Shown here: in pieces, positions 10,260-21,839 of the stretch | How positions within the stretch are numbered: position 1 is the stretch's first letter | How the letters are laid out: every line of letters starts with the position of its first letter | DNA from: Puffinus mauretanicus | Taxonomy: Eukaryota > Chordata > Aves > Procellariiformes > Procellariidae | Assembly (NCBI GenBank): GCA_023333565.1 | Contig: JAJKFH010003627.1 | Coordinates: 8,475,501-8,539,500, forward strand | DNA length: 64,000 nt | Direction of reading: 5' to 3' | Made by a program: the position numbers and the translations under genes | The notes under the pieces: model-generated | Database searches by the model: none | What the model was told of the DNA's origin: nothing | The model's input: only the letters and a program-made list of their open reading frames with translations

Positions 10260-11325
10260 TTGTGCTGCCTGTGAAGAGGCTGCACGTTGGTCTTCTAGGG
10301 ACCAGGCACTGCTCACAACAAACAAGCCCTCATTTTGGACACGCTTTGCTTCCTTATTTTCTGATTTCACTATTCAAAGGTGTGTTTCCTTTTTTTAAAG
10401 AAACAAAACTAGAAAAAGGAACGAACCTAAACTTCCGCCCAAAACTCAGACCACAAGTCTTGGGGTTTTTCCTAATATTGAAAGACTTGGTGAAGCTGTG
10501 TTTGATCCGGCACCCCTGGCACAGGAAGCAGAGCACCCACACGAAAGGGGTGTCGCAGAGCAGTTGTGAAGCCGTGTGGTTTGGTGGCTGTCAGAACAGA
10601 GGGGCTCTATTTTGGGCTTTCCACCAACCCAAAGTGTGACCCTGGGGAAGGGACCGCACCTCTCCCTGTCCCTGATCCCCTCTGGGTGCACAGGGGCATT
10701 AGTAGATGCGGGAATTTGCTGCTGCTGCTACCTCCTACCTGGGGCAGAAGGAGCTCTCACCTTCACACCATGAAACACCACCTGGCAAAATCCTCTGCAG
10801 TCTCACATACTGAATTTGCTGGCTGGATCAACGCTCCAGAAACTCTGCCTGTCCCCAGCGGTCAGTCCAGAGCCCGGCCGGACCTGGGACCTGTCCTAGC
10901 CTGATGTAATGCCCATGCTGAGCCAAAGCAGAGGCAGAAAGTCTTCAAGTACCACTGCTCACAAATTAAGCCTACAGACAGGAGCAGATCTGGGACATGT
11001 AACTACACAGGAAACACAGAGGCTTATTCCTTCCACTGTACTCCTGGAAAGGATCCCTTTGGCTGCTCGCACATATATTGCCAACCTGGGACTCAGTCCT
11101 CTCCCCCCTTACGCCGGGTGTGACGTGGCTGAGGGCAGGGGAGAGCTGCACCACTGGAAGCAGGAGCAGACCCTGCCCTTGGTGTGCAGCCAAACGGGTC
11201 GGAAACAGGGAAGGGTGTATGGCTTTTACAAGGCTTTCTTAAAAAAGGTAGACAGTGTCAGGGTAGAGTCAGGCCCCAAATTTAGGCTTGGGCAAAGCAA
11301 CAGGAACCATTCCCCGTTTTGCAGT
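10260..11325. other. Background, no supported gene
   Basis: Mixed-composition sequence with open frames up to 143 codons, none recognisable. No repeats or RNA genes are identified by eye. Confidence 0.5.
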
Positions 11326-11714
11326 TAGCATGCTTGGGAGGCGAATGGAAAATAGTCGGCGTGAACACTTTTTCCTAACAGAATTTATTTGTCTAAGTGC
11401 AACGCCTTAGCACTGAGGCAGCTGCCCCGCCGCGGGACCTGAGCTAACCTCACACCACCGTGCCCATCTCCAGCTCCTGTCCATCCCTGTGCCGTGCTCC
11501 TCTGTAGATGGGCAGCGCCCGCGGGCACCGGCAGCCCACAGCATCCCCTCTGCTTTTCCACCCACAGGTCCAGAAAGCGACTGGCCAAACCAGTAACATC
11601 TGCGCAAAGGGAAGCCACCCATCCCATCGCGGGGACGGGGAGCACCTACAGCACCACCAGGCAGGTGACATGGGACACTGGGCCTTCTGCTTCTCACCCT
11701 TCTGACGTGACCCC

Positions 11715-11860
11715 TCCTGTTAGGGGGAGATTTAAGGTGCTCTTATATCTCCCTGCTGTAAATGGCCTCATAAAAGTGACAGAAAGACGTTCATATGGAT
11801 GCTTGTTAAAATTTTATTACTAATCACCACCAAAGTTAGCTGCTATATTTAACCCAGACT
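11715..11860. promoter_or_regulatory. AT-rich island with TTTTATTACTAATC core
   Basis: Contains GGAGATTTAAGG, CATATGGATGC, TTAAAATTTTATTACTAATCACC and GCTATATTTAACCC. The ACTAATCACC word resembles a TAATC (bicoid-class) site. It is flanked by GC-rich DNA. It is a moderately good candidate on texture. Confidence 0.28.
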
Positions 11861-11869
11861 GGGGGAAAG

Positions 11870-13295
11870 AGGGGAGGGGGCAAGATCAGAAAGCGAAGGG
11901 AGGACAGGGTGACGAGTGGCCCTGACGCAGCTCACGGACGCAGGCAGGGGCCTGCTGGAGCAAAGGCAAATAGCCTTCAGCCTCCGCTTGTCAGCAGCAG
12001 CAACAACCCTTTTACAAGCCCTAACTCAAGAGCAGGGCGGGCTTGTGGTGAAGCACGAGGCTACGGATCAAAGAGACCTCAGCTGAACTCCCACCTCAGT
12101 CACGGCCTCCCCAAGCATGGGGAGGCTCTTCCCTGAGCTCTTCCCTGCATGGAAGCTCCTCCTGTGCAAAGCGGATGAGAATGGAGATTTAATGAGACAG
12201 CCAGCTCTCCAGGCTGGGGAAGTCTCTCAGCAGCGTGCGAGCACCTGGCAGTCCTAGGATGAGTGAGGTCCCTCCGCTGAGGCTGCAAGGACACACAGTT
12301 AAGCTTCCTTTCCTGCTTAAGTCAGCTCTTGTCCTTGCGGGTAAAAGAAGTGCTTAGAGGAGAGAGAGGAAAGCCCAAGGATGCCAACTGTCTTGGCGAA
12401 GTGGAAAGTTCAGCACTTGCAAAGGTATCACAGGGCACTTCCAGACTTGTCCTTGCTGAAGCATCAGTGGGAAAGGACCAGTAAGGAGTTCTGCTCTCCC
12501 CAGGGACAGATGAGGAAGGAGGGAGGATGGTGAAAAACATGTACAAGGCATGGGCTCAGCTATCCTTACTGGACCCACAGGTTGTGGTCACCTCCCCAAA
12601 CAGAAACACAAGAAGATGGTCACCTGTCCTATTGTGTCAGTGGCATACACAAGGTTATGCCCTGCTGCGTGCGGCTGCGGGCTGGGGCAGCTGGGGCAGG
12701 GACCGCTCTCCCATCTCGGTGTGATGCACCGAGCAGGAGGGGACCTGCTCTGATCAGATGCTAACAAAGCATCCTTCTGCAGTGGGATAATGAAAAAGCC
12801 ACGATGAGTTTTCTGCTCTGCTGTCTGTCCGGTGCTGGAAGCGGTAGGAAAATATTTGATTGATGCAGCAAGGAAGGGAACAGAGGGAGAAAAGTCTCAC
12901 AGTGAAAATAAACAGCTTTCAGTGTCTCCTCAATTTGATAATGGCATCCAGGTGACTCCAGGTTTCCAGAGCATGAAAGACAAACTATCGCTTGAAAGAC
13001 CTTGTCTGCCACTAGACCTGCCTGACTGTACCACCGAGGGGAACAGGAGAGGGAGACATGCTCCTCTCTGAGGATGCTGTCAGAAACCTCCCTGGTACTC
13101 CCCATCTGCACCTCCTTCCAGTTTTATGGCACCCCCAGGTGTTTTTGGCAGATCCCAACATCCCCATCTGCCCTCATACTTGCTGCACTGAAGCATTCCT
13201 GAGACCACTGCCCCTCTGGCTCCCCATCACCGCTCCCCAGGTACCCCATTCCTGGCATTCTACAGGAGCTGCTGTCTGTCTGTCAGTCCTCACAT
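11870..13295. other. Background with an ancient SINE, no supported gene
   Basis: Open frames are short (up to 116 codons) and unrecognised. A tRNA-related ancient SINE fragment is present at 12038-12105. Nothing else can be supported. Confidence 0.5.
12038..12105 (+). repeat. MIR/CORE-type SINE, tRNA-related head
   Basis: The words GGCTTGTGGTGAAGCACGAGG, AAAGAGACCTCAGCTGAACTCCC and ACCTCAGTCAC follow the order of the amniote MIR/CORE-SINE head ('gtggttaaagcactggactaggagtcaggagacctgggttcaattcccagctctgccac'). The match is clear but diverged. The copy is old and truncated, and the 3' LINE-like tail is not seen. Confidence 0.55.
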
Positions 13296-13299
13296 CCAT

Positions 13300-13465
13300 C
13301 TTCAGGGCCCCTGTATAAATCTCCTAGAGGCCTCTTTGCTCCCTATATATCTATCTAATTAATGTTAGTGTAAGTAAAGCACAGCCTTTTCCCCTTAATA
13401 AGCAGAGTGCTGACTTTATTACAGGTCTTTTTTTTTTTCTCTTCTTGTTTCAGTGCTTTAAATCA
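13300..13465. promoter_or_regulatory. Candidate conserved noncoding element
   Basis: Contains TATATATCTATCTAATTAATG, GTTAGTGTAAG, CCCCTTAATAAGC and GACTTTATTACAGG, then a T-rich tract. The CTAATTAATG word is a strong paired-type or Hox-type homeodomain site. A CpG-rich patch follows at once (13485-13640), so the two may be one unit. No exon with recognisable coding is present. Confidence 0.35.
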
Positions 13466-13484
13466 TGTTCAGGAAAGCGCTTAT

Positions 13485-13640
13485 GAAGGGAAAGGCTGCG
13501 CGCCGCACCTCGCCGTGTCTTCGCCTGGCGCGGCTGGGAGGGCCGGGGGGGCCGGGGGCAGAGGGCAGCGGGAGGAAATTGGACAGGATGTGTTCAGAGC
13601 GGTGCCAAGAGCTCTGCGCTGCCAGGTTAGCCCGAGTCAG
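13485..13640. promoter_or_regulatory. Short CpG-rich patch
   Basis: CpG-dense sequence (GCGCGCCGCACC, TCGCCTGGCGCGG) next to the AT-rich island at 13300-13465. It could be a weak promoter or an unmethylated enhancer core. The open frames through it are unrecognised. Confidence 0.3.
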
Positions 13641-13739
13641 GGGAGAAGTCAAAGGCCATCGATGTGTTGTCTGGCTGAAGGCAGAGTCCAAGCAAAACAA
13701 GGTGTTAAATGTCTGCTAATTAGAAGTGTCAAAACAGGA

Positions 13740-14665
13740 CTGGAAAGGCAGGCATGGCTGGGGAGGGCCTGGAAATGTGATAAGTGGGGCTTGGTGGAGA
13801 GAGACACGAAATCCTGGGGCTCCGGACCGCACTGCAGCGGCATTTGAGCTTCTCTGACATTTTTTTGTCCAGAAATCCCGAATGTGAGATGTAAGGGAGA
13901 TGGGCTCAGAGGACAACAAGGTCTGTCCTGCGTTCCTACAATTCTTAGGATTCCCGCATAAGAAGCACAAAAGATTTTATAAATGTCTTATTTCTCTCCC
14001 TTTCAGACACCCCCCCGCCAAGTTTTGCTCTCTGTCCCACTGAAGTGTTCGTTCTCCCTTCCTCCATCTCCTGCACTGGCCTCAGGCTGCCACAAACTGG
14101 GTGCACCCAGCCCTGCCTGCTTGCGAGCACCCGGGGATGCTGCACGTGATGGTGCAGAAGAGAAGCCCATAGCTCCTAGTCTCCTGAGGCTGCACAGCAA
14201 ATAACTGGTGGAGAAGCGATGGAGGAAGACCTGGCCTGCAGGCTGGGCTTGGCTCAGCTCTGCGGTGGCTCTCCAGACCTTTGCCAGTTCCTTCTACTTG
14301 TGCATCACACGGGTGCAACGTCTGATGCTAACCCACCCACGCGGTGTGCCACAAGCACCACACTGCAAAGGGTGGTGGGGACACTGCTGGAGGGGACGCT
14401 GTGCATACGGTGCTCACGCTCCCAGTGGCCAACCACCTCATGCACATGAGAGCACGTGCCATCGGACCCCTTGCAGCCAAAGAAACATTCCCGGCCTCCA
14501 GCAAGCCGGGCATGGGGGAGTGGTGCCTCCCTTCTTCCTACTGCTATGCCAAGCCACAACCCAGTCATCCCCCGATCCAGCGCCGGAGTCAGAGGGCTGC
14601 CCTGAAAGGGTTAATGCTCCCCCTGCTCTGGGTCCTGGGGTGAAAGGGTTACCCGTGTTGTGCTC
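13740..14665. other. Background, no supported gene
   Basis: GC-rich sequence with overlapping open frames up to 159 codons and no recognisable domain. No RNA genes or repeats identified by eye. Confidence 0.5.
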
Positions 14666-14669
14666 AGAT

Positions 14670-14930
14670 TCTTTGGCTGTAATGTGATTTCTTGGCTCTC
14701 ACGTATATATTTATGCAGTTTTGTCCACGCTCCCGTCCACTCCCCCCACGCGGTGGCTATTGATCAGGCTAATGGAAGGGATCCGATTGCACATGCTCTG
14801 ACGTGCTCCCACACAGCCTCGCCAACTCTGGCCCAGCCAATCAATGCCGCGGTGCCCCCGAAAATTTCCCATAATCTGATTTGAAGATGTGTTATCACTT
14901 AATAAAATCCACACTTGCCCTTCCTCTTCC
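14670..14930. promoter_or_regulatory. Candidate conserved noncoding element
   Basis: Contains CTGTAATGTGATTTC, ACGTATATATTTATGC, GGCTATTGATCAGGCTAATGG, GGGATCCGATTGC, CCAGCCAATCAATGCCG and CCCATAATCTGATTTG, then TTATCACTTAATAAAATCC. The run includes Cdx/Hox-like, GATA-like (TTATCA), CCAAT-type and TAATC-type words in about 250 bp, with little repeated sequence. It is among the more convincing regulatory candidates. Confidence 0.4.
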
Positions 14931-14934
14931 CCCC

Positions 14935-16480
14935 CTACTGAAACGCATTTGCACTCCGGTTCCCAGGCCAGCTCCTGCCATGCCCCTGCATCCTGCCAGC
15001 CTCTGGGAGAGGAGCATGGAGCGGCCAGGGGCTAAAAATGCCCTAAGTGGGTAAGGGAGGGATGGAGAAGATATCTGGCCTCTCCTGGGTAATCAGCACT
15101 GCCCAGGGGTGCCAGCAGACATGATGGTGACATGGGCTGGTGTGTGAGGGATACCTGCCCCCTGCTCCCTTTCACCATGCGGTGGCTGTAAGGGTGGCAG
15201 TGAAAAAAGGCGATGAAAAATGTTCCTCTTGAAAACATGGTGAAAAATGCTATTGGTTTTTTGTAGCCTGTCAACACACATTCCCATGGTCTTTGAAAAC
15301 AATTCACGACAGCGTATGAAAACACCAAGGGTATTTGTTGTGCGAATAGGTATCTGTTTTCTGATCAGCCCATGCAGCAGTGACAAGAGGAAAGTCCTAG
15401 CTAGTTGGGGCAAGATGCCAGCGGGGTTTAAATGAGATACTCCCTGTCACTGTGTCTTCTCCAGGGAGGTTTGTTTCTCCAAGAAGCGCAAAGTCAGAGG
15501 TTCCCGCTCTCTAAGCAGAATAATTCTTTGTCGCTTCCTGGCCCTCTACTCCAGCAGAAGACCTTGGTGCTTCGCACACCTCTGCTACCTCAATGGCACA
15601 CCTCTGTTTCATGGGAGGGAACATGGAGACATACGGGGCTCAAGGCTCCTGAGCAGGCAGGCCAGTCACGAACTGGAAGCTGGCCAGGAACAAGTTCATT
15701 TCCTCCTGTCCCTGTCAAATATGAGGAGGACGACGGTGTGGCGTGCACACTCCAGAGGCAGCATGCCGCCCCTCAAGCCCCAGCCCTAAAAGACGGGGGT
15801 CTCCTCCCACGGCAGAGCAAGAAGCCGTGCACACAGGGAGCCACGGCCGCCTGGGGACGCCGGGGACAGCAGCAAGCTGAACCTGAGCCCTGCCGATCAA
15901 TGGCGTGCCTCAGAGCCCTGCGCGTGCAGGGCTGCTCCCCGGGGCCCGAAACCCAACGCCGAGGTTCAATAATTCAGGGGGAGAGCTATCAATGGCTTCT
16001 CAGCTCTTCAGAGAGGAGAGCAAATTGAAAGGCTTGTCAGGAGTCAAAACAGAGCAGGGCAAAGCTGGGCTGAATGTCAGAGAGATTAAACAGGCAGAAA
16101 GCCACAGGGATGGGGACGGGACAGGATAAGCGGGGCGGCCACGGCTTTTTATGGTTCACTTCAGCAACCGTAAGAGGAGCCGGATTACAGCAGAGCAGGG
16201 CACTTTCACAGCAAGATGGGTGATGAGCACTCCACAAAAGCTCTCCAACACACAGGATTTCAGCAGCTCTGGCTGCTTAGGCGAAGAAGGAGCCTGGTGG
16301 CATGAGGCTCCTTTGAGCTTAGGCAAGGGGTCCCTAAGCACCTCTGCGGTGTGACCCTCCTGCCACCAGGCTGGTGCGGTCAGCGGCCAGGGCAGAGGGG
16401 ACCCATGCCAGGGCCGTGTGTCCCATTTCATACAGTGCCTTGTGTGGGGAGAAGGACGGGACCAGCCCCGCGGTGGCCTC
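14935..16480. other. Background, no supported gene
   Basis: Open frames up to 198 codons (15432-16028 plus strand) occur without recognisable domains. A CpG-containing patch lies near 15830-15960. The stretch holds no repeat or RNA gene that I can support. Confidence 0.5.
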
Positions 16481-16489
16481 CGGTACAAA

Positions 16490-16770
16490 ATAACTCTTCC
16501 AGTCCCAGGCGGGACGCTGCACCAACAGTGGATGATAAATAATGGTGATATTTCAATAGACACAGGTATGATAATGAAGAGCTATCCTTCTTTTGCAAAG
16601 ATCACTTGTAGAATTAAATATTTATAAATGATATTTAGACTCCTAGTCCTGTAAAATGCCTTTTTTACACAGATAATATATGTTGACTTGTTGGAGAACC
16701 AAACCAGTTTGATATGATTAAATACAGAGCCGAGTGACATGATTCATGCCCTTTCTTCACCACTTGCCAG
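16490..16770. promoter_or_regulatory. Large AT-rich candidate enhancer
   Basis: About 270 bp including GGATGATAAATAATGGTGATATTTC, GTATGATAATGAAG, GAATTAAATATTTATAAATG, CAGATAATATATG, CAGTTTGATATGATTAAATAC and ACATGATTCATGCCC. GATA-like (TGATAA, AGATAA) and homeodomain (ATTAAAT) words alternate. Both edges fall into ordinary sequence. No gene is apparent. Confidence 0.38.
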
Positions 16771-17384
16771 CCTGTAGCACATGCAAGACTCTCTCAATAC
16801 ATTTTTACAGACTTTCACTTAAAATAAAATAAAATAAATAAATCCACACCCATTCCAGCTGCAAAATACATTGAAATCCTCCCAACACCCCAAACGCCTC
16901 TATCAACTTTGCAGTGTCTGGCTTGTAAGACACAGTATTTCGCACCACACCAGGCAGCTTTTTTATGGACAGAGTTTAATTTGTGCTTTACATGCGACTT
17001 ACATCCAGCTCTGGCGCCTGACCCTGCAGGCCCTCGTGTGGGGAACGAGGGGTTGAAGTGACAGAGATGAAGGTGAGCAGGGATATGGTCCCAAACCCCT
17101 CTCTCTCTCCCTTCTGGCAGCGCTTTGGTACCACAGTCAAACACGTTGTGCTTGAACAATCGTTTGGTTTAAGAGGGATGTGGGTGTGTGTGCCTTCCCC
17201 AGAGCCTACGGATGCAGATAAACATTGCTGCACTGGTTTCACATCTTTAAAGTACTCTCCATAGCTCCAGGGGCTAAAAAACAGAGGCAGAAAGAGGCAG
17301 AAGAAAGAGGAAGAGATTGCCAAGCTGGTGAGGACACCTGTCCTGCTCAGCTCCCCCAGACCTCAGCGCGGTCACAGCATGGAG

Positions 17385-17497
17385 CTTTCATTTTGCAGTT
17401 TCACATGTACGAGGAAGAGAAAATTGTCCATCTTACAGAAAAGAGGTAAGATGTCCAGCTCAAGGTTTCAGAAGGTAATGGAGGAGCTAGAAGGGGA
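17385..17497 (-). repeat. MIR-like ancient SINE fragment
   Basis: The order CATTTTGCAG, CTTACAGAAAAGAGGTAAGATGTCC, AGCTCAAGGTTTCAGAAGG and TAATGGAGGAGCTAGAA follows the MIR reverse complement ('ttacagatgaggaaac ... gaggttaagtgacttgcccaaggtcacacag ... tagtggcagagctag'). The agreement across several consecutive blocks makes a chance match unlikely. The element is old and interrupted. Confidence 0.55.
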
Positions 17498-17819
17498 CCC
17501 GAATGGGGCTGACTGTGGTGCTGGAGAAGGGCTCCTGCACCTGCATGGGGCAATGCTGGCTCAGGAGAGGTGAGAGAGAGGCCAGGGAAAATGGGGAGAG
17601 CATCCTGGGCCGGCCTTCCCTGATAAAAAGCACGAAGCTGAACCCTGCCCCACAATGTCCAGAGAGGCCAGTGGGGCTGTTGGGTCCACCTCAAGGATGG
17701 CTGCAAACCAGGAGCAGCTCATGGGGAGTTTCGGCATGTGGAGGAGTCCCGAGGGGCCGTCACTAGCACCACCTCCTACAATGGATCCAGCTTCATCTTA
17801 CAACTAGCCGGACGTTTTC

Positions 17820-17935
17820 TTTCTCCTTATTCCCTCCTGGGAGACTGTTTCAGAGTCTCCCTGCTTGCAGAGCCAGGAAACTCCTTCTTAACCTCACCTT
17901 AGATATAATCATGGCCTGTTTACACCACAAAGCTC
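17820..17935 (-). repeat. CR1-type LINE 3' fragment
   Basis: GGGAGACTGTTTCAGAGTC, then CTGCTTGCAGAGCCAGGAAAC and TCCTTCTTAACCTCACCTTAG, resembles the minus-strand form of the old sauropsid CR1 3' region ('gattccacagtctccctgct...cagttaggaag...cttcctaacctaacctta'). It is strongly diverged. No coding capacity remains. Confidence 0.45.
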
Positions 17936-18129
17936 TTGCAGCAGCGTTTGCCCCTGCCCTAAGAGCAGCAGGGTTGGTGCAAGGGTCCTGGGAGCCGTCT
18001 CCACCCCGAGAAGGAAGGCTGGTTTCTAACCCTCAGAGCACGCAGTCGGACTTGTTAAACAGCACAGGCAGCACTATTGGAAGGAGAAGTTTCCATTAAT
18101 TTGCAGGTGCTGGGGGGAAGGGGGGGAAG

Positions 18130-18420
18130 GAGAGGCCAGGTGCTTTCTGGACGCTGCCCCCAGCAAGGTCCCCCCGGTCCGTTCCCATTGTTTCGCAGCC
18201 GTCCCACGCGGCCCCGCCAAAGGGAATAACAGGCTCAGGAACAGGCTGAATGACAGCAGACACCTTATAAAATGCCTCGCAGAGCGGGCCTGGCGCCTTG
18301 CTGCAAGCAGCGCACATGCCCGCAGCCCAGCCGGGCTCGGCCCCCGCGCGCAGGTAGCGAAGGGGGAGGCTCACATCAAAGGCTCGGGTTTTGCAAGGCT
18401 CAGGACGCGGGAGGGCGTGA
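18130..18420. promoter_or_regulatory. CpG-containing patch before an AT-rich element
   Basis: CpG-rich segments (CCGTCCCACGCGGCCCCGCC and CCCGCGCGCAGGTAGCG) lie within 18175-18360. They precede the AT-rich island at 18405-18545. The combination could be an unmethylated regulatory unit. No transcription start signal or exon is supported. Confidence 0.28.
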
Positions 18421-18545
18421 ATTATAGACTTTGATGTCTGAGCAGCGGCAGAGGAATCGGCGTGAAGATCGTTTATAAATTGCTATTTACGGTCTCCACT
18501 AAGTGCCAGGCAGGCCCTTAAAGCAAGGGATCAGGTTTAACTGAG
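18405..18545. promoter_or_regulatory. Compact AT-rich candidate element
   Basis: Contains GGCGTGAATTATAGACTTTGATG, GAAGATCGTTTATAAATTGC, CTATTTACGGTC, CCCTTAAAGC and GTTTAACTGAGG. The GTTTATAAATTG block resembles a Hox/Cdx or forkhead core. Sharp compositional edges support a distinct element. Confidence 0.33.
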
Positions 18546-18549
18546 GGCC

Positions 18550-21235
18550 ACTGCAGAGTGCGGCTGCTGGAGGCTGGGCCAGGGCTCAGGCTGAGCTTCG
18601 CGTGGGCAGGACGGTTTTTAGACGCTCTCCATCCCAGGCAGCCGAGTTCAACCCCGAGAAGTTCAATCCCAGCGAATTTCCCCAGGGCTTCCCCCCTGCC
18701 CTCCAGGTCAGCACCCAGTTTTGGGGAGCCCCAGTGTGGGAAGCCGGCAGTGCCTGTGGGACAGGAGAGCCGTGGCTCCCGCAGGACGGCAGGTTTTGGA
18801 GCTCACATGGGGCTGATCCTGGTCCCTGCCAAAACAGAAAGAGACAAAGGGGGAATCTCAGCACCCTGCCTCTGCTCCTAAGGGGTCTTCTGGCTTTGCC
18901 TTGCTGCGGACTCTGTTGCCTGATGCAGTTTGTGATAGAAACCAAGGGTGGAGCTGCTTTTCTTCCCTTGGCTGAAACCATGTCACCAGGCGCCGGCTGC
19001 CATGTTCCTCTTGAAGCAAGGCTGGGGACACAAACCAGGCAGCTCCGCAGCAGAGGAAGGGACAGCACTCAACCATCCTGCCACTCAGGCACGAGGTCAT
19101 TTCTGTCCATGGTTAGCAGTTGGGTCCTACCACACGCTGCCGAGAGCATGGCTCTCTCTGAGGGAGGGACAAATGCATGCTGCTGCCTACGGCACATCTG
19201 GGTGTGCTGGTGCTAAGAGGTACTCAAAGTCTGAGGTTAAAACCTCTGAATCCTGGGAATGTAAACCACTCAGATTTAAATCCACTGATCTGGAACTGCC
19301 CTGTCACCATGGACTTAAGCCTGAACGGGACCCAACTCAAGAAACACCTGCTTTTGAGTTCTTCTTTGTCTGATCTGAGAACAACTAGCCTGGTGGGATT
19401 TCTCCCAAGTGATTTGGCTCCAGCCCCTGCGGCCAGAAGTCACCGGGCAGCTGAGCCCCGTGAGAGCTGCAGCATGAAGCATGCCTTGTCTGGGGCTGGC
19501 ACACTCCTGGTGAACCCCACAAGACCCAGCACCCCCAAATGTTTCCAAAGGCAGCGATGAGCCCATAGCGGTGGCTGTATCCTCCTTGTCCCTCTCCTTA
19601 TCCCAGCCAGAAATACACATTGCCTCGCACGAGGAAGGGCCGTTATGTGAATACTGAGAAGCACATCTGGGAATGCCACATGCCGTTCCTACACCTCAGC
19701 GTCCCCTGCCTAGCATGCACTGTCCTCTCTACCCTGACACTACTTCTTTGCCCTCAGTGGTGTTTGCAGTTCCCTCCATTGTAGCATCAACTACAAATTC
19801 CTCCGCGTGGCCTTCACATCCTCTTCAGCATCACCAATGCACACTGGCTTAGGCCAGGCATAACGCCAGCCACTGCCTTTTTTCCTGAAGGGATGCCATC
19901 CAAACCGTAATCTGTGAGCTGATCTGATTTACAATCCAGCAGCCAGTTCCGAAGCCACCAGCTGCATCGCTCTGGGATGCGCAAGGATCCTGGCCCAGGC
20001 ACTCGTTGCTGTTCAAGCAGCACAAAAGGCCATCGCTAACAGAACTGCATTTTCCTTCTATCCTCAATTAAAAGTTCACGTCCAGCAGCTGCGCCAAACT
20101 TTTCAAATGTAGCTGCTATGTTTTGGAGGTCGAGACAGACCATGCTGGATTTTCCAATGAGTTCAAACCCCGAATCCAATTCTGGCCCCCCAAATCAGTG
20201 GACATTTTTGCACGCTGACTATTAAATCAGGAGCAGAGAGACAGACTGACTTTCCCATTGTCCTCTCCTTGCCTTATAGCCTCTGGCAGTAGCAGCACTC
20301 AGCAGGCCTGGTTCTGCCCTTGCACATGCAGATGTAAACTGTAAATAAGCACATATTTCTCCTTGCCCCAGCCACTCTCCAGGACTTATCTCAAGCAGGA
20401 CGGGGAACCCTCCATCCCAGCCCAAATCGATCCCTCCTCAGACACAGTCATTTTTATGTCCAGAAATATTTATATACTTTGCACAATCGTTGTTTGCAGA
20501 GTCTCTCTTGGTGGCTTCCACACTTCGCGGCAGCCCCTGTTTGAAGTTGGACCAGATGGGAGCCCGGACCAAGGATAAATAAACCAATCAAATCTGAGAA
20601 AACAAGCCCCCATCCCTCCTGCCTCCTCCTCGGACCAGTGTGAAGATCCAGCCTGGGAGAGGGGGGCAGGCTGTGCTCTGATGCTCGGACTGCTCCCTCC
20701 GTCCACCCTTGAAGTCCCTTCCTCCGGGCAGAGTTTGGTATGTGCTGTTTGCAGGGGGCTTGTTTTTCTAACATGGTGAACACATGCTCTCTCCCGAGAA
20801 TCATTTATTTTACATCAGAGATCCTGGGGCTCCTGACCCAGAGTTTTGCAAGATGGTTTTGTACTTTCCCCCACGAGGAAGGAAGACACATTCCTCCAGC
20901 TACCACTGCAGGAATGGCAGGTCCCGGATGTGTCCTTCACAGACCGGGCTCTCCCTCATTTCCCTCTCAAGACAAAGGTTAAAAATGACACACTGAGGTC
21001 AGAGGATGCTCCGAGGGGCTCCATAAAGGTCTCCCAGGAAAAAAAATCCTGTTTCTTTCGCTGATAACAGTCTTCTGCTTGTGGGCCCCCAGTAGATCAG
21101 AGAGATAGATCAGATGTGTAAGGAAAGATGGACCCTGGTTACACAGCAACCAAAGGGGCATCTTATGAGATTATCTACCAACATCACAAGCCTCAAAGAG
21201 AGGCACAAAAAAGCCCTGAGGACATCTGCCTGCCA
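18550..21235. other. Long background stretch, no supported gene
   Basis: A 204-codon plus-strand frame (18602-19216) and others of 100-160 codons overlap on both strands without recognisable domains. A minor AT-rich word cluster (AAATATTTATATACTTTGC) lies near 20463. No repeat family or RNA gene is identified. Confidence 0.5.
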
Positions 21236-21239
21236 TCAA

Positions 21240-21310
21240 GGTCTCGTCTGAGCCGCCGATAGCCAGTGCAGTAATTATAACAGCCCAAAATCAGACCCAC
21301 CTCCAGTCCC
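21240..21310. promoter_or_regulatory. Short element with CAGTAATTATAAC core
   Basis: A short block with CCGCCGATAGCC and CAGTAATTATAACAGCCC inside ordinary sequence. TAATTATAA is a strong homeodomain-type word. At this size it could be chance. Confidence 0.18.
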
Positions 21311-21589
21311 ACCAGCAGACCTGGCTGCTGCTGTGACCAGCAAGCGAGTTGCTCTGCCCTCACCACCGGCCGGGCTGCATCGCATGTGGCTGGAGTTGCT
21401 GCCTTGCAGGACCAAACTCACCTTCCAGCCCCAGGGTGCAGAACAGCCAGTCCTCCTCTTCTCAAGGGCGAGAGTCCCCTGAAAAGCCCCGCTGTGCATG
21501 GACTCCAGCACCCACCTTCCTCCCCTGGAAGGCAAAGGACGGCGAGGGAGAGCAATGCATCTTTGCGTAACCCGATCCGTTAACACGCA

Positions 21590-21830
21590 GCTCCTCTGAT
21601 GTGGGCAGCTTGTGCTTTACAGCATTAGAGGAGCAACATTTCATGGAAAATTCAATAAATACCCCTGTACAGCCAGACATCTGTAAACAAAGGCTTCCAA
21701 ATTCAATCAGGCTGTGGGCTCAGAGCAGCATTTATAGGCTACAGCATGGAATATTATATAGGAAAACTAAAAGTAGGGGGAGGGGGCAGATTCCTGGAAA
21801 ATGAAAGATCTTATAGCTCTCCGTTACCCC
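21590..21830. promoter_or_regulatory. AT-rich candidate regulatory element
   Basis: Contains ACAGCATTAGAGG, GGAAAATTCAATAAATACCCC, AACAAAGGC (Sox-like), CCAAATTCAATCAGG, GCATTTATAGGC, GGAATATTATATAGG and AAACTAAAAG. CAAATTCAATCAGG and GAAAATTCAATAAAT share a TTCAAT word. The edges run into GC-rich DNA. Confidence 0.33.
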
Positions 21831-21839
21831 AATGAAGAA

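Larger units (their letters stand above)
16775..18125. other. Background with ancient repeats, no supported gene
   Basis: A (AAAAT)n-like tract lies near 16820-16842. MIR-like and CR1-like fragments are present at 17385-17497 and 17820-17935. Open frames are short and unrecognised. Confidence 0.5.

Noticed and set aside
17436..17452. Possible splice donor AGAG|GTAAGATG
   Set aside because: It falls inside the MIR-like fragment, where the MIR consensus itself supplies the GGTTAAG-type word.
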